Shown here piece after piece: positions 37,005 through 46,382 of a stretch of DNA of 64,000 nucleotides. Positions within the stretch are counted from its first letter, which is position 1. The number at the start of each line of letters is the position of its first letter. The stretch lies in contig NZ_BAYA01000001.1 of the NCBI RefSeq assembly GCF_000685015.1, forward strand, positions 124,001 through 188,000, in the 5' to 3' direction. The stretch is from Paraburkholderia bannensis NBRC 103871 (GTDB lineage: Bacteria > Pseudomonadota > Gammaproteobacteria > Burkholderiales > Burkholderiaceae). The notes under the pieces were generated by a model. It searched no databases. It was not told where the DNA came from and saw only the letters and a list, made by a program, of their open reading frames with translations. The translations under genes were made by a program, and so were the position numbers.

Positions 37005-37966
37005 TGCGCCAGCACCTCGCGGTTGACGATGTTGTTGCGCAGCGTGCCCGCAAGCGCGGCAACGAGGTTCTCCGCCGCGTTGAGCGCCATGGCGTGACGC
37101 GTCTCGTGCGTCGCCGAGCCGATGTGAGGCAGCGCCACGACGTTCGGCATGCGCAAGAGCGGCGAAGCCGGGTCGATCGGCTCCTGCTCGAACACGTCGA
37201 GACCCGCGCCGTGGATCGTTCCCGCTTCGAGCGCGGCGATCAGCGCCTTTTCGTCGACGGTCGCGCCGCGCGAGGCATTGATCAGGATGGCGCTCTGCTT
37301 CATCTTCGCGAACTGCTCTGCGCCGATCATATGGCGCGTGGCGTCGGTCAGCGGCACCTGCAGGCAGACGAAATCCGACACCGCGAGCAGTTCGTCGAGT
37401 TCGACGCGGCGTGCGCCGTACTCGCGCTCGGCGGTCTCGTTCGGGCTGCGGTTGGTGTAGAGCACCTTCATGTTGAAGCCAAGCGCGGCACGGCGCGCGA
37501 CCGCGCCGCCGATACGTCCGAGTCCCACGATGCCGAGCGTCTTGCCCTGCACGTCCACGCCGAACTGCGCCGGGCCAATGCTCGCCTTCCACTCACCCGC
37601 CTTGACCCATTCGGCCAGTTCGACCACGCGGCGCGCGCTTGCCAGGATCAGCGAGAACACGGTGTCGGCAGTCGATTCGGTGAGCACGTCGGGCGTGTGC
37701 GCGAGCACGATGCCGCGCTTCGTGAGGTCGGGCACGTCGAATTGATCGAAGCCCACGGAGATGGTCGAGAGCGCCTTGATGCGCGTACCGTCGAGCATCG
37801 CGGGCGTGACCTTGACGCTCGCGCCGATGGCGCCGTCGGCGTCCTTGAGCGCGGCGCTCAGGGCCTGCGCATCGCTTCCGTCGACGAACACGACTTCGGC
37901 ATGTTCGCGCAGATAGTCGGTGACGTCCGCAGGCAAGCTCTTGTAGGCAACGATTTTCTGCTTCAT
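37001..37966 (-). CDS. kguD: 2-ketogluconate 6-phosphate reductase (D-2-hydroxyacid dehydrogenase)
   Basis: 321 aa. D-2-hydroxyacid dehydrogenase family: nucleotide site 'LGIVGLGRIGGAVARRAALG', catalytic Arg in 'LINASRGATVDEKALI', Glu in 'GAGLDVFEQEPI' and His in 'VVALPHIGSATHETR'. In the kgu pathway it reduces 2-keto-6-phosphogluconate to 6-phosphogluconate with NADPH. The start at 37966 is where homology begins; the Shine-Dalgarno is weak. It overlaps ptxS by 4 bases and follows kguT by 40 bp. Glyoxylate/2-ketogluconate reductase GhrB is the nearest alternative name. Confidence 0.9.
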   Translation of the reverse strand: MKQKIVAYKSLPADVTDYLREHAEVVFVDGSDAQALSAALKDADGAIGASVKVTPAMLDGTRIKALSTISVGFDQFDVPDLTKRGIVLAHTPDVLTESTADTVFSLILASARRVVELAEWVKAGEWKASIGPAQFGVDVQGKTLGIVGLGRIGGAVARRAALGFNMKVLYTNRSPNETAEREYGARRVELDELLAVSDFVCLQVPLTDATRHMIGAEQFAKMKQSAILINASRGATVDEKALIAALEAGTIHGAGLDVFEQEPIDPASPLLRMPNVVALPHIGSATHETRHAMALNAAENLVAALAGTLRNNIVNREVLAQ

Positions 37967-38006
37967 GGGTGCGCGGTTTCCGTTGGTTCGAGTTCGTTCA
38001 GATGCG

Positions 38007-39290
38007 TTATTTACCATGCGCGGGCGCAACGTAGCCAGGGGCTTCGTCGCGGCGCGGCTTCACGGCGAGCGTAAGGCCCACCGACACCAGCAGCGCCGCG
38101 CTCATGAACGCGTAGGATGCCGCAGGCGTGCCGGTCGCGCCATTCAGGTAGCCGACCACGTACGAGCCCACGAACGAGCCGAGCGCGCCCATGCTGTTGA
38201 TGAGCGCCATCGCGCCACCCGAGACGTTCTTCGGCAGCAGCTCCGGCACGATCGCGAAGAACGGGCCGTACGGCGCGTACATCGCCGCGCCCGCGATCAC
38301 CAGCAGCGCGTACGACGCCCAGAAATGCGTCGCGCCGAGTGCATACGAACCCGCGAAGGCCATCGCGCCGATCAGCAGGAAAGGCCACACGAAGGCGCGG
38401 CGATTATTGAGCTTGTCCGAGGCCCACGAGGCGCCGAGCATCGCGATGGTAGCAGCGAGATAAGGCATTGCCGAGAGCCAGCCCGTCTCCACCATGCCAA
38501 GCGCCGAGCCGTTCTTCACGATCGACGGCAGCCACAGCACGAAGCCATAGACGCCGATGCTCCAGCAGAAGTACTGCGCGCACAGCAGGATCACGGCGGG
38601 CGAGCGGAACGCTTCGGCGTAATTCTTCACCGGCTTGATGGCGGCCTGTTCGGCGCGCATTGCCGCATCGAGCGAGCGCTTTTCGTCGTTCGAGAGCCAC
38701 TTCACCTGCGCGGGTTTGTCGCGCACCAGCAGCCACCAGCACGCGGCCCACACCACGGCGGGCACGCCTTCGGCGATGAACATATGGCGCCAGCCATACG
38801 AGTGCACGAGATAGCCCGACACCACCGACATCCACAGCACCGTGACCGGATTGCCGAGAATCAGGAACGTGTTGGCGCGCGAGCGCTCGGTCTTCGTGAA
38901 CCAGTTGCTGATGTAGATGAGCATCGCGGGCATGACCGCCGCTTCCACGACGCCGAGCACGAAGCGAATCGCCATCAGCGAGGGAATGTTCGTGACCACG
39001 CCCGTGAGCGACGCGCAGCCGCCCCACAGCAGCAGGCTCACGAACACGAGCTTGCGCACGCTGCGGCGCTCGGCGTAGACCGCGCCGGGCAACTGGAAGA
39101 AGAAGTAGCCGAGGAAGAACAGCGCGCCGATCAGCGAGGACAACCCCGCGCTGATGCCCAGATCGCGATTGATACCGGCCGCCGAGGCAAAGCCGTAATT
39201 CGCGCGGTCGAGATAGGCGAGGCTGTACGTGATGAACACGATCGGCATGATCGCCCACCAGCGGCGTGGGGCAAGCGAAGTTGAGGTCAT
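38007..39290 (-). CDS. kguT: 2-ketogluconate transporter (MFS, anion:cation symporter type)
   Basis: 427 aa with 12 predicted membrane helices. 'YSLAYLDRANYGFASAAGI' is the typical first-helix signature of the ACS (hexuronate/gluconate/phthalate) branch of the MFS, with 'RFVLGVVEAAVMPAMLIYIS' in helix 4. GGAG lies 6 bases before the ATG. The position between kguK and kguD assigns it as the 2-ketogluconate uptake protein. Confidence 0.9.
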   Translation of the reverse strand: MTSTSLAPRRWWAIMPIVFITYSLAYLDRANYGFASAAGINRDLGISAGLSSLIGALFFLGYFFFQLPGAVYAERRSVRKLVFVSLLLWGGCASLTGVVTNIPSLMAIRFVLGVVEAAVMPAMLIYISNWFTKTERSRANTFLILGNPVTVLWMSVVSGYLVHSYGWRHMFIAEGVPAVVWAACWWLLVRDKPAQVKWLSNDEKRSLDAAMRAEQAAIKPVKNYAEAFRSPAVILLCAQYFCWSIGVYGFVLWLPSIVKNGSALGMVETGWLSAMPYLAATIAMLGASWASDKLNNRRAFVWPFLLIGAMAFAGSYALGATHFWASYALLVIAGAAMYAPYGPFFAIVPELLPKNVSGGAMALINSMGALGSFVGSYVVGYLNGATGTPAASYAFMSAALLVSVGLTLAVKPRRDEAPGYVAPAHGK

Positions 39291-39376
39291 CGGTGTCTCC
39301 TGTCGGCGGCGCGTCGGGCCTCTGGGCCTCGTGCCGCTGTTCGCAAAACTGCTTGAATCTGGGGCTCTGAAGGGGC

Positions 39377-40351
39377 TCAGGCGGCGCGCGCCGCGCTGAT
39401 GTCGCAAGCTTCGAGCGCATCGAGCTGCGCACGTGTCGGCAGCCCTTCCGAATCGCCGATCACCTGCACCGCGAGCGCGCCGATGCGATTGCCGCGCGCG
39501 ACCGCTTCGGCAAGCGCACGCCCTTCGAGCAGCGCGCTCACCACGCCCACTGCGAAGCCGTCGCCTGCGCCGACCGTGTCGACCACGTTCTCCACGCGCT
39601 GCGCATGGACGTGGCCGCGTTCGCCCGCGCTCGTTTCGAAGTACGCGCCGTCGGCGCCCAGCTTCACGATCACGCCGCGTGCGCCGCGCTCCAGATAGAA
39701 GCGCGCGATCAGTTCGGGATCGTCGGAACCCGTGAGGATGCGGCCTTCGTTGACGCCGGGCAGCACCCAGTCAGCGAAGCGTGCGAGTTCGTTGAGCGTC
39801 GCGACCATTTCGGCTTCGGAGCCCCAGAGCGTCGGGCGCAGGTTCGGATCGAAGGTGATCGTGCGGCCCGCTTCGCGCATCTCGCGCGCCAGCATGAAGG
39901 CAAGTTCGCGCGAGGTCGCCGAGATCGCAGGCGCCACGCCGCTCAGGTGCAGATGGCGCGCGCCGAGTACGTAGCCGCGCTTGTAGTCGCTGATCGACAG
40001 ATGGCTCGCCGCCGAGCCGCGCCGGAAGTATTCGACGGCGGGATCGCTGCCGTCGTCGGTCTTCGACTTGAGCTGGAAGCCGGTGGGAAAACGCGGATCG
40101 GTTTCGACGCATTGCGCGTCAATGCCTTCCTGCGCGAGCACGCCGCGCACGAAACGGCCAAACGAATCGTCGCCGACGCGGCTCATCCAGCCCACCTTGA
40201 AGCCGAGGCGCGCGAGGCCGGTCGCGACATTCAGCTCGGCGCCCGCCGCGCGTTTGGTGAATTGCGCGACGTCGTGCAGTGCGCCGGTTTCGGCGGCCAC
40301 GAACATCGCCATGGCCTCGCCGTAGGTGATGACATCGAGTGAGTGCGTCAT
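39377..40351 (-). CDS. kguK: 2-ketogluconate kinase (PfkB family)
   Basis: 324 aa. PfkB sugar kinase: 'AAGAELNVATGLARLGFKVG' near the N-terminus and 'VVDTVGAGDGFAVGVVSALL' with the catalytic Asp near residue 260. KDG-kinase-like 'VEYFRRGSAASHLS' contacts the acid. In this cluster it should make 2-keto-6-phosphogluconate from ATP and 2-ketogluconate; without the context it would be called a 2-keto-3-deoxygluconate kinase. AGGA lies upstream of the ATG. Confidence 0.9.
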   Translation of the reverse strand: MTHSLDVITYGEAMAMFVAAETGALHDVAQFTKRAAGAELNVATGLARLGFKVGWMSRVGDDSFGRFVRGVLAQEGIDAQCVETDPRFPTGFQLKSKTDDGSDPAVEYFRRGSAASHLSISDYKRGYVLGARHLHLSGVAPAISATSRELAFMLAREMREAGRTITFDPNLRPTLWGSEAEMVATLNELARFADWVLPGVNEGRILTGSDDPELIARFYLERGARGVIVKLGADGAYFETSAGERGHVHAQRVENVVDTVGAGDGFAVGVVSALLEGRALAEAVARGNRIGALAVQVIGDSEGLPTRAQLDALEACDISAARAA

Positions 40352-40407
40352 GGAATGCGTTCCTGCTAAAAGTGAATTCGGGGTGCGGGCTGGGGCTTAG
40401 GCTGACA

Positions 40408-41208
40408 TTACGCGCACGCGAGCCAGGCGACGTAGCGCGCGGCGTCTTCGTGCACGCGCTGCTCGTCGAACGGAAACTCGATGCCGCGCGGCACGTCCGA
40501 CGGCAGGCGCGCGAGCGCGGCGCGGCACAGCGGATCGTCCGCGGCGGGCGCGCAGGCGAAGCGCCGTGCGCCCTCGCCCTCGACGGCCTTGCAGTGGATG
40601 TACTCGACGTTGGGCGCGAGCGCGACGGCGGCCATCAGCGGCGCTTCGCCCGTCCACTGCCAGTTGCCTATATCGAAGGTCATGCCGATCAGCTTCCCTT
40701 CGCCGGCCGCGCGCAGCGCGCGGAACAACGCCGTGAACTGCGCGAGCTTGCCGCCTTGTTCGAGCTGGCCGTTTTCGACCACGACGCGCGGCGCGTTTGC
40801 GTTTTCCTGCCCGTCTTCCTGCCCTGTCAGGCCGAGTTCGCCGAGGATCGCCGCGAGCTGCGCGACATGGGCTTCGCCCGCGAATCCGCCGAGTTGCAGC
40901 TTCACGAAGCGTGCACCGAGCGCGCGGCCGCATTCGACGGCAAGGCGCAGTTCGGCTTCGTTGAGTGCGCCATCGTCGGCGTAGAGCGTGTCGGGCGTCG
41001 ACCACACGGGCCACAGGCCCGAAGCCGCAAGCGCTGTGCCGAGGGCACGCAGCGCCTCGGGTTGCGCGTCGGCGTCATGCATCAATTCGCGCCGCACCTC
41101 GAAGGCGCAGGCGCCCGCCATCTTCGTTGCGTCAAACCACGCCGCATGTCCGTCACGCCAGATCGATCCCGCGCCGAACGCGCTCGCCACAATTGCCACT
41201 TCCGCCAT
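40408..41208 (-). CDS. kguE: Sugar phosphate isomerase/epimerase-like protein KguE
   Basis: 266 aa. TIM-barrel of the xylose isomerase-like/AP endonuclease 2 family: 'VKLQLGGF', 'VVVENGQLEQGGKL' and 'IGMTFDIGNWQW' have the usual metal-ligand Glu, Asp and His positions, and 'NVEYIHCKAVEG' and 'GIEFPF' complete the pattern. In Pseudomonas the first gene of the kgu operon is such a protein, of uncertain role. The start has AGGA about 8 bases upstream, and the LacI-type operator is about 50 bp before it. Confidence 0.85.
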   Translation of the reverse strand: MAEVAIVASAFGAGSIWRDGHAAWFDATKMAGACAFEVRRELMHDADAQPEALRALGTALAASGLWPVWSTPDTLYADDGALNEAELRLAVECGRALGARFVKLQLGGFAGEAHVAQLAAILGELGLTGQEDGQENANAPRVVVENGQLEQGGKLAQFTALFRALRAAGEGKLIGMTFDIGNWQWTGEAPLMAAVALAPNVEYIHCKAVEGEGARRFACAPAADDPLCRAALARLPSDVPRGIEFPFDEQRVHEDAARYVAWLACA

Positions 41209-41256
41209 CGTCGTCTTCCTGTTGCTGCCGGTTCTGTCTCGAAACGCCTCGACATC

Positions 41257-41276
41257 ATTTGGAACCGGTTCCAAAT
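41257..41276. promoter_or_regulatory. PtxS-type operator before kguE
   Basis: ATTTGGAACCGGTTCCAAAT is a perfect 20-bp palindrome centred on CCGG. PtxS of Pseudomonas binds TGAAACCGGTTTCA, with the same centre. It lies 49 bp before kguE. Confidence 0.82.
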
Positions 41277-41379
41277 CGCGATTGAAAAAAAGCGCCTGAG
41301 CGCCTGATTCGTTCCGTCGGATTGATGGCGGGATGTTGCGCCGCCCTGCCAGGCGGCGCCATTGTGGAAATCCCCTAAT

Positions 41380-42330
41380 TCATGGCGGGAACCTTGTGCC
41401 GCCGGCCGGGTTGTCGGCGCTGCCGCCACCGCCGTTTTCACCGGGCGCGTCGAGCAGGCAGAGTTCGAGAAAGCGCTGGGCCACGCGCGACGCCGCGCCC
41501 GCGTGCGGCACCACGATCGAGAAGCGCCGGGCGAGCGGCTCCGGCCCCATGCGGATCTGCTGGAGCGCGCCGTCCTCGTGGCGCATCGACATCGCCGATA
41601 CAAAGCCGATGCCCATGCCTGCGCGCACCGCTTCCTTGACGCCCTCCACGCCCGCGATTTCGAGCGCGACGCGCATCGGCACCGCCGCGCGCGCAAAGGC
41701 GCGCTCGACCACCTGGCGCACGCCCGAACCGTCTTCGCGCAGCACCAGCGGCAGGTTCGCGAAGGCGGCGAGATCGCGACGCTCCCCTGCCGCCGCGCCG
41801 ACGAGCTCATGACCGCGCGGTGCAATCGCCACGATTTCGTCCTCGTGCCACGGATGCACGGCGCAATCGGCAGGCAATTGCGAGCCCACCGGCCCTTCGA
41901 CGAGGGCGATATCCAGCTCGCCGAGCATCGCCACGACATCGGCGGTATTGCCGCTGGCCGTCTCCAGCTTCACGTCCGGATAGCGCCGATGGAACGCCGC
42001 GACCAGGTACGGCAGCCGGTAGCTCGCGGGCGTCGTGCTTGCGCCGATGCGCAGCGTGCCGCGCTCCAGGCCGCGCAGCGCGTCGCGAAACGCCAGCGCA
42101 TCGCGCCAGTTCTCGCGCAGGCGTGCGGCGTAGGCCGCGAGCTGCTCGCCGGTGGGTGTGAGGCGCACGCCGCGCCCATCGCGCAGATAGAGCGGTTCGC
42201 CGAATTCCTCCTGCAACAGCCGCAATTGTCCCGATACGGCGGGCTGCGACAGATGCAGTGCTAGCGCCGCGCGGCTGATGTTGCTGTGCTCGGCGACGGC
42301 AGCGAAAGTTATCAGTTGTTCCGGGGTCAT
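41380..42330 (-). CDS. LysR family regulator next to yeiH
   Basis: 316 aa. Helix-turn-helix at residues 1-60 ('LITFAAVAEHSNISRAALAL', 'LSQPAVSGQLRLLQEEFG'), then a LysR substrate domain ('LRIGASTTPASYRLPYLVAA', 'EGVKEAVRAGMGIGFVSA'). A glycine-rich tail ends it. It is divergent from yeiH across 148 bp, the same arrangement as yeiE/yeiH in E. coli, so it should control that transporter. The inducer is not evident. Confidence 0.93.
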   Translation of the reverse strand: MTPEQLITFAAVAEHSNISRAALALHLSQPAVSGQLRLLQEEFGEPLYLRDGRGVRLTPTGEQLAAYAARLRENWRDALAFRDALRGLERGTLRIGASTTPASYRLPYLVAAFHRRYPDVKLETASGNTADVVAMLGELDIALVEGPVGSQLPADCAVHPWHEDEIVAIAPRGHELVGAAAGERRDLAAFANLPLVLREDGSGVRQVVERAFARAAVPMRVALEIAGVEGVKEAVRAGMGIGFVSAMSMRHEDGALQQIRMGPEPLARRFSIVVPHAGAASRVAQRFLELCLLDAPGENGGGGSADNPAGGTRFPP

Positions 42331-42478
42331 CGCTTCGAATTATCGGGTTGGCTTATATTTTACTTCGCAAATGACGATTTTTCATATCGTTATATCTAAA
42401 TTAGGATTAGCGCATTCGAAGCAATTTTGTCGCTGCAGCAGAACCCAACACGCAACACCCACCGGAACACCCACTGCC
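42331..42478. promoter_or_regulatory. Divergent promoter region LysR-yeiH
   Basis: The 148-bp space is AT-rich from about 42336 to 42420 (for example CATATCGTTATATCTAAATT), unlike the surrounding DNA. LysR proteins bind such divergent regions. No exact binding motif can be fixed from one sequence. Confidence 0.5.
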
Positions 42479-43552
42479 ATGTCCACATCGTCGACCACTC
42501 TTGCGCATCCGTCGCTTTCGACACGCGGCCAGATCAACGGCGTGCTGTTCGTCGCACTGTTCGCATTCGCCGTCACCCGTCTCGCGGCCCTGCCCGCGAT
42601 CGCCAACCTGGGCCTGAGCCCGCTGATCGTCGGCATCGTCGCCGGTGCGGTCTATGGCAACCTGCTGCCCGACGCCATGCCCGAAAGCTGGGCGGCTGGC
42701 GTGAACTTCTCCGCGCGCAAGCTGCTGCGCATCGCCGTGGCCTTCTTCGGCCTGCGCGTGAGCCTTCAGGAAATCGCCCAGGTGGGCGTGCCCGGCCTCG
42801 TCGAATCGGTCGTGATCGTCGTGAGCACGCTGTTGATCGGCACGTGGGCGGGCATGAAGATCATGAAGCTCGACCGCGACACGGCCATCCTCACGGCGGC
42901 TGGCAGCGCGATCTGCGGCGCGGCGGCGGTGCTCGCCTTCGAGTCGACGCTGCAATCGAAACCGCACAAGAGCGCGATGGCCGTGGGCAGCGTGGTGCTG
43001 TTCGGCACGCTGTCGATGTTCCTCTACCCGCTGCTTTATCGCGCTGGCTGGCTGCATCTGGATACGCTCGGTGCGGGCCTGTTCTTCGGCGGCACGATTC
43101 ACGAAGTCGCGCAGGTCGTCGGTGCGGCGAGCAATGTCAGCCCGGAAGCCACGCACATTGCCACCATCGTCAAGATGACCCGCGTGATGTTGCTCGTGCC
43201 GGTGCTGCTGGTGCTTGGCGTGTGGCTCAGCCGGTCGGCGCGCGGCGCTGCGGGTGCTGATGGCGCGAAGCAAGGCGCACGCAAGCTCGCGGTGCCCTGG
43301 TTTGCAGTCGGTTTTCTCGCGCTCGTGGTGGTGAACTCGCTGCATGTGCTGCCTGCCCCGGCCACGTCGACGCTCAACCTGCTCGACACGTTTGCACTGA
43401 CCATGGCCATGACCGCGCTCGGCATCGAAACGCGCGTCTCGCAGATCCGCCAGGCTGGCCCGCGTGCGCTGACCACGGGTTTCATCCTCTACGTGTGGCT
43501 CGTGCTGGGCGGTCTTGCGATCACCTGGGGCGTGGAGCGACTCTTCGCCTGA
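42479..43552 (+). CDS. yeiH: YeiH/UPF0324 family putative sulfate/sulfite exporter
   Basis: 357 aa with about 10 membrane helices. Conserved family segments are 'NFSARKLLRIAVAFFGLRVS', 'AAGSAICGAAAVLAFES' and 'FFGGTIHEVAQVVGA'. Members are annotated as putative sulfate exporters; direct evidence is thin. The ATG at 42479 is chosen because the preceding open frame crosses the AT-rich promoter. Only a weak ribosome binding site is visible. A terminator lies 61 bp past the stop. Confidence 0.88.
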   Translation: MSTSSTTLAHPSLSTRGQINGVLFVALFAFAVTRLAALPAIANLGLSPLIVGIVAGAVYGNLLPDAMPESWAAGVNFSARKLLRIAVAFFGLRVSLQEIAQVGVPGLVESVVIVVSTLLIGTWAGMKIMKLDRDTAILTAAGSAICGAAAVLAFESTLQSKPHKSAMAVGSVVLFGTLSMFLYPLLYRAGWLHLDTLGAGLFFGGTIHEVAQVVGAASNVSPEATHIATIVKMTRVMLLVPVLLVLGVWLSRSARGAAGADGAKQGARKLAVPWFAVGFLALVVVNSLHVLPAPATSTLNLLDTFALTMAMTALGIETRVSQIRQAGPRALTTGFILYVWLVLGGLAITWGVERLFA

Positions 43553-43612
43553 TGACAGGAACCCATTTCGGGCAGAGCCTGAGAGAACGCGCACCGGCCA
43601 GTCCGGTCGCTT

Positions 43613-43636
43613 GCCCCGCCGATGGCGGGGCTTTTT
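43613..43636 (+). terminator. Intrinsic terminator of yeiH
   Basis: GCCCCGCC (43613-43620) pairs with GGCGGGGC (43624-43631) around GAT, followed by TTTTT. Confidence 0.93.
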
Positions 43637-43753
43637 GCGTTTGTACGTCTGCCAGTACGCCTGCCCATGCACTTCGTCAGGATTGCGCGCCACGCAGCAC
43701 CCAGGCGCGACCGATGCGGCCCATACTGTCCGATCCGACGAAGGGGACGAGCA

Positions 43754-44488
43754 ATGGCATACGAACTGTATTACTGGGACGGTTTGCAGGGCCGCGGCGA
43801 GTTCGTGCGGCTCGCGCTGGAGGAAGCCGGTGCACCCTATGTGGACGTCGCACGCGGCGAGAAAGAGGATGGCCACGGGATCGGCGCGATGATGGCCGAA
43901 CTGGACAGCGACGGCCCTTATCCACCCTACGCGCCGCCCTTTCTCAAGGACGGCGAGCTGATCGTGCCGCACGTGGCCAACATCCTGTTCTATCTCGGCC
44001 CGAAGCTGAAGCTTGCGCCGCGCGACGAGGGGCTGCGCATGATCGCGAACGGCCTGCAACTGACGATCGCGGATCTCGTCACCGAGGTGCACGACACGCA
44101 TCATCCGATCGCCAGCGCCCTTTACTACGAAGACCAGAAGGACGCCGCGAAGGCACGCTCGAAAGACTTCATCCAGCATCGCCTGCCGAAGTTCATGGGC
44201 TATTTCGAGCGCGTGCTCGCGCAGAATCCGGACGGGCCGCAGCATATGGCCGGCCGCGCGCTGAGCTATGTCGATCTGTCGATGTTCCAGGTCGTCGAGG
44301 GCCTGCGCTACGCCCTCCCGAAAGCGACGAAGCACTTCGCCGACCACTATCCGAACGTGGTCGCGCTGCACGACGCCGTCGCCGCGCGGCCGAATATTGC
44401 CGCGTACGTGCAATCGGAGCGGCGGCTGCCGTTCAACGAAACGGGGATCTTCCGCCACTATCCGGAACTCGATCGGGCCGTGCATTGA
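43754..44488 (+). CDS. Glutathione S-transferase family protein
   Basis: 244 aa. Thioredoxin-like N-terminal domain begins 'YELYYWDGLQGRGEFVRLAL' (about 2-21), where Tyr/Arg near residues 7-15 would bind glutathione, and 'GELIVPHVANILFYLG' holds the cis-proline. The all-helical C-terminal domain includes 'LSYVDLSMFQVVEGLRYALP', the usual N-capping box region. This resembles the sigma/mu-like class of small cytosolic GSTs. AAGGGGA lies before the ATG, and the gene is flanked by terminators, so it is a single unit. Confidence 0.9.
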   Translation: MAYELYYWDGLQGRGEFVRLALEEAGAPYVDVARGEKEDGHGIGAMMAELDSDGPYPPYAPPFLKDGELIVPHVANILFYLGPKLKLAPRDEGLRMIANGLQLTIADLVTEVHDTHHPIASALYYEDQKDAAKARSKDFIQHRLPKFMGYFERVLAQNPDGPQHMAGRALSYVDLSMFQVVEGLRYALPKATKHFADHYPNVVALHDAVAARPNIAAYVQSERRLPFNETGIFRHYPELDRAVH

Positions 44489-44576
44489 GCGCCGCGCGCG
44501 CGTCGCGACATCGCGCAGATAGCCCTGCAAAAACCCACGCGGCCGCGGTCTCAGGCGCTGCCGCCTTTTCTTCGTC

Positions 44577-44610
44577 CCGGACGCCTCGCCAGGCGAGCGT
44601 CCGGCTTTTC
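44577..44610 (+). terminator. Terminator of the GST gene
   Basis: CCGGACGCCTCGCC (44577-44590) pairs with GGCGAGCGTCCGG (44592-44604) with one bulged base and is followed by CTTTTC. It lies about 90 bp past the GST stop. Confidence 0.75.
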
Positions 44611-44636
44611 CCCACCGACCAACCTGCCCGCCTGCC

Positions 44637-46382
44637 GTGCTGTCATTCCTGCTGAAACTGCGCACCCGCGCCCGCGATCTCTTTCGACTTTCCGACGCCC
44701 ACACCATGCTGATCTGGTCGGTGATCGTCGGCGTAGCCGGGGCATTCGCGACCGTCCTCTTCCGCGAGGGCATTGCCCACCTGCAAATTCTCTTCACGGG
44801 CAGCGAAGGCAGTTTCGTCGAGATGGCGCGGCGGCTGCCGTGGCACACGCGCATCCTCCTGCCCACGGCGGGCGGCTTCATCGCAGGCTGCCTGTTGCTG
44901 ATGGCGAGGCGCAATGCGCAGGCGGCGGGCAACAAGCCGATCCATACCGACTACGTGGAAGCCGTCGCGATCGGCGACGGCGTGATGCCGGTCGGCAAGA
45001 GCATCTGGCGCAGCGTGTCGTCGCTGTTCACGATCGCAAGCGGCGGCTCGATTGGCCGCGAGGGGCCGATGGTGCAGCTTGCCGCGCTCGCGGCTTCGCT
45101 GATCGGCCGCTGGGTTCACTTCGATCCGCAGCGGCTGCGCCTGCTGGTCGCGTGCGGCGCCGCGGCCGGTATCACCTCGGCGTATAACGCGCCGATTGCG
45201 GGCGCCTTCTTCGTGACCGAGATCGTACTGGGCGCAATCGTCATGGAGAGCTTCGGGCCGATCGTGGTCGCCTCCGTGGTCGCCAACATCACGATGCGCG
45301 AATTCGCGGGCTACAAGCCGCCTTACGAAATGCCGGTGTTCCCGCCCGTCACGGGCGTCGAGGTGCTGCTGTTCGTGGCGCTCGGCCTGCTGTGCGGTGC
45401 GCTCGCGCCGCGCTTTCTCGCCATGCTCGACGTGACCAAGGCCGGCTTCGGACGCCTCAAGCTGCCGCTGCCTGCGAAGCTCGCGCTCGGCGGCCTCGTG
45501 TGCGGCGTGCTGTCGGTCTGGACACCCGAGGTCTGGGGCAACGGCTACAGCGTCGTGAACTCGATCCTGCATTCGCCGTGGACGTGGACGGCGCTCGCCA
45601 CGGTGCTCGTATTCAAGCTGGTCGCGACCGCCGCGACGGTGGGCTCGGGCGCGGTCGGCGGCGTCTTCACACCGACGCTCTTCATGGGCGCGGTGATCGG
45701 TTGCCTGTTCGGCCACGGCATGAATGCGCTCTGGCCGCATGGCACGTCCGCGCCGTTCGCATATGCAATGGTGGGCATGGGGGCGTTCCTCGCGGGCGCG
45801 ACCCAGGCGCCCCTCATGGCGATCCTGATGATCTTCGAGATGACGCTCAGCTATCAGGTGGTGCTGCCGTTGATGCTGTCGTGCGTGGTCGCGTATTTCG
45901 TGGCGCGCGCGACGGGCACGAAGTCGATGTACGAGATCACGCTGCTGCGCAACCGCGAGGAAGCCGAGCGGTTGCGCCTGCGCGCCACGCAGATGCGCGA
46001 ACTGGTGCGTCCGGCGGACACCGTCGTGCGCGCCGACGCGACCGTGCAGGACATGACGCGCGTGTTCCTCGAATATCCGGTGAAGTATCTCTACGTAACC
46101 GACGACACCGGGCGCTTCCTGGGCGCGGTCGCGCTGGCCGATATCACCAACGACCTGCTGCAAAAGCGCGATACCTCGAACAAGCACGCCTGCGATTACC
46201 TCAAGGCGTCGTTCGACGTGCTGACGCCCGATATGCCGCTCGCGGTGGCGTTGCAGCACTTCATGTCGTTCCAGGGCGAGCGCCTGCCGGTGATCGAAAG
46301 CGCACAGCAGCCGCGCCTGGCGGGGGTGGTTTACAAGACCTCGCTGCTCGATGCGTACCAGCGCATGAATCCGGAGCGCTAG
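44637..46382 (+). CDS. ClC-type chloride channel/antiporter with CBS domains
   Basis: 581 aa starting with GTG. The ClC core covers about residues 25-430: 'GSIGREGPMVQL' (138-149) contains the gating Glu at 142, and 'GAVGGVFTPTLFMGAVIG' matches the second ion-binding motif. A pair of CBS domains follows at about 445-575. In ClC proteins the gating Glu suggests H+/Cl- exchange, but this cannot be told from sequence alone. The start is only 27 bases after the GST terminator. A Met at residue 24 is a possible alternative start. Confidence 0.92.
   Translation: MLSFLLKLRTRARDLFRLSDAHTMLIWSVIVGVAGAFATVLFREGIAHLQILFTGSEGSFVEMARRLPWHTRILLPTAGGFIAGCLLLMARRNAQAAGNKPIHTDYVEAVAIGDGVMPVGKSIWRSVSSLFTIASGGSIGREGPMVQLAALAASLIGRWVHFDPQRLRLLVACGAAAGITSAYNAPIAGAFFVTEIVLGAIVMESFGPIVVASVVANITMREFAGYKPPYEMPVFPPVTGVEVLLFVALGLLCGALAPRFLAMLDVTKAGFGRLKLPLPAKLALGGLVCGVLSVWTPEVWGNGYSVVNSILHSPWTWTALATVLVFKLVATAATVGSGAVGGVFTPTLFMGAVIGCLFGHGMNALWPHGTSAPFAYAMVGMGAFLAGATQAPLMAILMIFEMTLSYQVVLPLMLSCVVAYFVARATGTKSMYEITLLRNREEAERLRLRATQMRELVRPADTVVRADATVQDMTRVFLEYPVKYLYVTDDTGRFLGAVALADITNDLLQKRDTSNKHACDYLKASFDVLTPDMPLAVALQHFMSFQGERLPVIESAQQPRLAGVVYKTSLLDAYQRMNPER

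Noticed and set aside
43561..43612. CTGAGAGAA near the yeiH terminator as a possible TPP riboswitch piece
   Set aside because: It lies after the yeiH stop, lacks the other conserved TPP bases and is upstream of a GST gene.
42407..44935. 842-codon minus-strand frame
   Set aside because: It covers yeiH, the GST and the start of the ClC gene on the other strand, which have real domains; its translation is low-complexity and matches no family.
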